A DNA stretch of 64,000 nucleotides from Micromonospora echinospora (GTDB lineage: Bacteria; Actinomycetota; Actinomycetes; Mycobacteriales; Micromonosporaceae): NCBI RefSeq assembly GCF_014203425.1, contig NZ_JACHJC010000001.1, positions 1,550,001 through 1,614,000 of the forward strand, written 5' to 3'. Shown piece by piece: positions 60,920 through 64,000 of the stretch. Each line of letters begins with the position of its first letter. The first letter of the stretch is position 1. The translations under genes and the position numbers were made by a program. A model generated the notes under the pieces. That model ran no database searches. It worked only from the letters and a program-made list of their open reading frames with translations, and was not told where the DNA came from.

Positions 60920-61363
60920 TCAGGGGCGGGCGCAGTGGGGGCGCAGGCGCACGGGCTCGGTGGTTTCGGTGAGGGAGTTGGGCTCGATCACCAGACGGGC
61001 GATCACCGTGGCCGGGCCGGGACGGAATCTGCCCTGGTCGGCGGGGATGGTCGCGGTCCAGGTGCCGGCGGTGCGCTCGTCGGTGCACGCGCCGATCACG
61101 CCGAACCCGAAACCGGTGACCGCGCCGCGCCGCTGGTCGAGGTGCACCTCGATGTACGCGAGGCCACGCTCGGCGCCGCAGTCGAACCGGCCGCGGACGG
61201 TGGCGGTGTGCGCTTGCCTGTCGGCCGTGCCGAACCAGTTGACGGAGATGCTGGGGGAGGCCGCCGGGGCGGCGACGGCGGCGCCCGGCGCGAGCCCGAG
61301 CGTGGCGGCGGTGGCCAGGGCGGTGAGGCCGGCGGCGAGCACTGGCTGTCGGACCGGGTGCAT
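60920..61363 (-). CDS. Secreted protein of unknown function
   Basis: A 147-residue protein with a Sec signal peptide (MHPVRQPVLAAGLTALATAA, cleavage near PGAAVA-AP at residue 32). The mature part is a beta-rich domain (ISVNWFGTADRQAHTATVRGRFDC, AYIEVHLDQRRGAVTGFG) with three cysteines (FDCGAE, GACTDE and PHCARP). No family is recognised. It converges with the higA gene 20 bp away. Confidence 0.75.
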   Translation of the reverse strand: MHPVRQPVLAAGLTALATAATLGLAPGAAVAAPAASPSISVNWFGTADRQAHTATVRGRFDCGAERGLAYIEVHLDQRRGAVTGFGFGVIGACTDERTAGTWTATIPADQGRFRPGPATVIARLVIEPNSLTETTEPVRLRPHCARP

Positions 61364-61463
61364 GGGCGGGCTCCTGTCGGGCGGTGGTGGGACGCGACTC
61401 CGAAGTGGACGGCGTCAGCATCCCACCGCCGCGATGCCCGCGAGCTGCAAGATCTCGGACAGA

Positions 61464-61810
61464 TCAGCGGTTCAGGTGGGACCGGATGAGGAACCGGACG
61501 CCCTCCGGGGCCTCCAGGGAGAAGCCGCTGCCCCGGCCGGGCACCACGTCGACGGTGAGCCGGGTGTGCTGCCACAACTCCCACTGGGCCTTGGACATCC
61601 AGAACTCCACCGGCTCGGGTACGCCGTCGACCGCCAGCGAGGCGAGCAGCACGTCCGAGCCGCCGGTACGGAACTCACCGGCCGGGTAGCACATCGGGGC
61701 GCTGCCGTCACAGCAGCCGCCGGACTGGTGGAACATCAGCGGGCCGTGCTGCCCCCGCAGCGACCGGATCAGGTCGGCCGCCGCGGGGGTCAGGGTCACC
61801 GGGTCGCCCA

Positions 61811-61811
<1 letters not shown>
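61464..61811 (-). CDS. DUF779 family protein
   Basis: A 115-residue protein. It carries FHQSGGCCDGSAPMCYPAGEF, a cysteine-rich probable metal site, and FWMSKAQWELWQHTRLTVDVVPG. DUF779 genes are regularly paired with acetaldehyde dehydrogenase genes; the protein may assist or protect the enzyme. The ATG overlaps the dehydrogenase stop by 1 nt (TGATG), a sign of coupled translation. Confidence 0.87.
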
Positions 61812-63316
<1,505 letters not shown>

Positions 63317-63356
63317 GGGTACCTCCGCCGTCCGTCTGGGGTGGATGGCGGGCAGG

Positions 63357-64000
63357 CTAGTTTCCGGGACGTTGCAGGAACGTTGCGCGCGGCAGCGCGT
63401 ACTCCTCGGCGAGCTGGCGGGCCCGCGCGACAGCGAGCGGCCGGCGCGGCGTGCCCGGCGGCAGCGCCCGGGCCAGGGCCTGCCAGGCGGCGAGGTCGTC
63501 GGCCCCGGCCGCCGTCGCGGTCCAGGCGGCGATCAGACCGGGGTCGGCGCCGGCCAGCACCGCGGCGCGCAACTGGCCGTCGACCAGGCGGCGCAGCCGC
63601 GCCACTCCCGGCGCGTCCGACCCGGGCAGGAGCGGCCCACGGTACGCGCGCAGCGCCGCCGCCTGATCGCCACGTTCGAGCAGTTCGGTGACGGTACGGA
63701 AGTCGGCACGGACGGCCGGCCGCAGCCGGTACGGGCGGGAGTCGAGCAGTTCCTCGCCGAGCACGCGGCGCAGCCGGGACAGCTCGGCGCGCAGCGTGAC
63801 CGGGTGCCGCCTGTCGTCGCCGTAGAGGTCGAGGCCGAGTTGTTCCCCGGTGCGCCCCTCGGGGTGGTCGACGAGCAGCACCAGCAGTTCGCTGTGCCGC
63901 CGGCCGAGCCGGATGCGCCGGCCGCCGACGCGCAGCTCCGCCTCGTCGCGGCCGAGCGCCGACACGTACGCCACGTCCGGCGCGGCGGGCGCGGCGCCGG
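63357..64000 (-). CDS. Regulator of the aldehyde dehydrogenase locus, C-terminal part
   Basis: A frame open to the window edge, at least 214 residues, ending at 63357. The visible part has a winged-helix-like DNA-binding region ([50 protein letters not shown]), then an alanine-rich helical domain. The position next to exaC-DUF779 matches the GAF-domain regulators seen with this gene pair in actinobacteria. The N-terminal sensor part lies outside the window, so the class is inferred. Confidence 0.65.
   Translation of the reverse strand, partial: GAAPAAPDVAYVSALGRDEAELRVGGRRIRLGRRHSELLVLLVDHPEGRTGEQLGLDLYGDDRRHPVTLRAELSRLRRVLGEELLDSRPYRLRPAVRADFRTVTELLERGDQAAALRAYRGPLLPGSDAPGVARLRRLVDGQLRAAVLAGADPGLIAAWTATAAGADDLAAWQALARALPPGTPRRPLAVARARQLAEEYALPRATFLQRPGN

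Overview
The window is about 73% G+C actinobacterial chromosome, densely packed with ordinary housekeeping and metabolic genes. Mycothiol (mca), coenzyme F420 (fbiA, fbiB, fbiC), a WhiB regulator, many GTG starts and many leaderless promoters place it in the Actinomycetota. A four-copy intergenic repeat of the form GGAAGGGCCCCCTnTTAAC, familiar to me from Micromonospora genomes (recollection, not a search), makes Micromonosporaceae the best guess. I saw no rRNA or tRNA gene, CRISPR array, prophage or insertion sequence.

Layout. 1-401 is the 5' part of rnz (ribonuclease Z, minus strand). It is preceded at 402-693 by an unusual leader: a promoter, a 12-codon open frame, a nested RNA fold and an intrinsic terminator that ends 21 bp before the rnz start codon. 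713-5525 is the three-gene NAGGN (N-acetylglutaminylglutamine amide) osmoprotectant operon. 5731-6461 is a toxin-antitoxin pair with a truncated toxin. 6495-15143 holds msrA, a HIT protein, metB, an amidase, ilvA, greA, a DUF4307 protein, mca and a small membrane protein; the greA to mca part is a conserved actinobacterial block. 15324-21655 holds a GGDEF/EAL c-di-GMP protein, a DUF255 thioredoxin-fold protein and purK-purE. 21960-26867 encodes a giant repeated membrane protein. 27032-33424 holds ugd, an acyl-CoA dehydrogenase, a thioesterase and acetoacetyl-CoA synthetase.

33541-48509 resembles the mycobacterial Rv3257c-Rv3268 neighbourhood: a TIGR03089 protein, a glycosyltransferase, manC, fbiB-fbiA, whiB2, a zincin-like protein and a DUF3499 protein. 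Interleaved with these are fbiC and a DUF4331 cluster. 48782-60159 is a polyamine uptake and catabolism region: an oxidase and aminotransferase operon, an Lrp-type regulator, and a seven-gene operon of potDABC, a second oxidase, a carboxynorspermidine/saccharopine dehydrogenase-like protein and an agmatinase-family enzyme. 60200-60900 is an intact HigBA-type toxin-antitoxin pair. 61464-64000 is an acetaldehyde dehydrogenase locus with DUF779 and the end of its probable regulator.

The most unusual element is the rnz leader. It contains 17 nt complementary, with one G-U pair, to the single-stranded 3' tail of 16S rRNA, placed just before a short open frame, a nested RNA fold and a terminator. 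Other points of interest are a duplicated, probably triplicated, membrane module of about 360 residues in the giant protein, an 80-bp insert with 11-bp direct repeats inside the pot operon, a perfect palindrome over the whiB2 promoter, and a DUF4331 protein without signal peptide beside a tiny Tat-exported protein.
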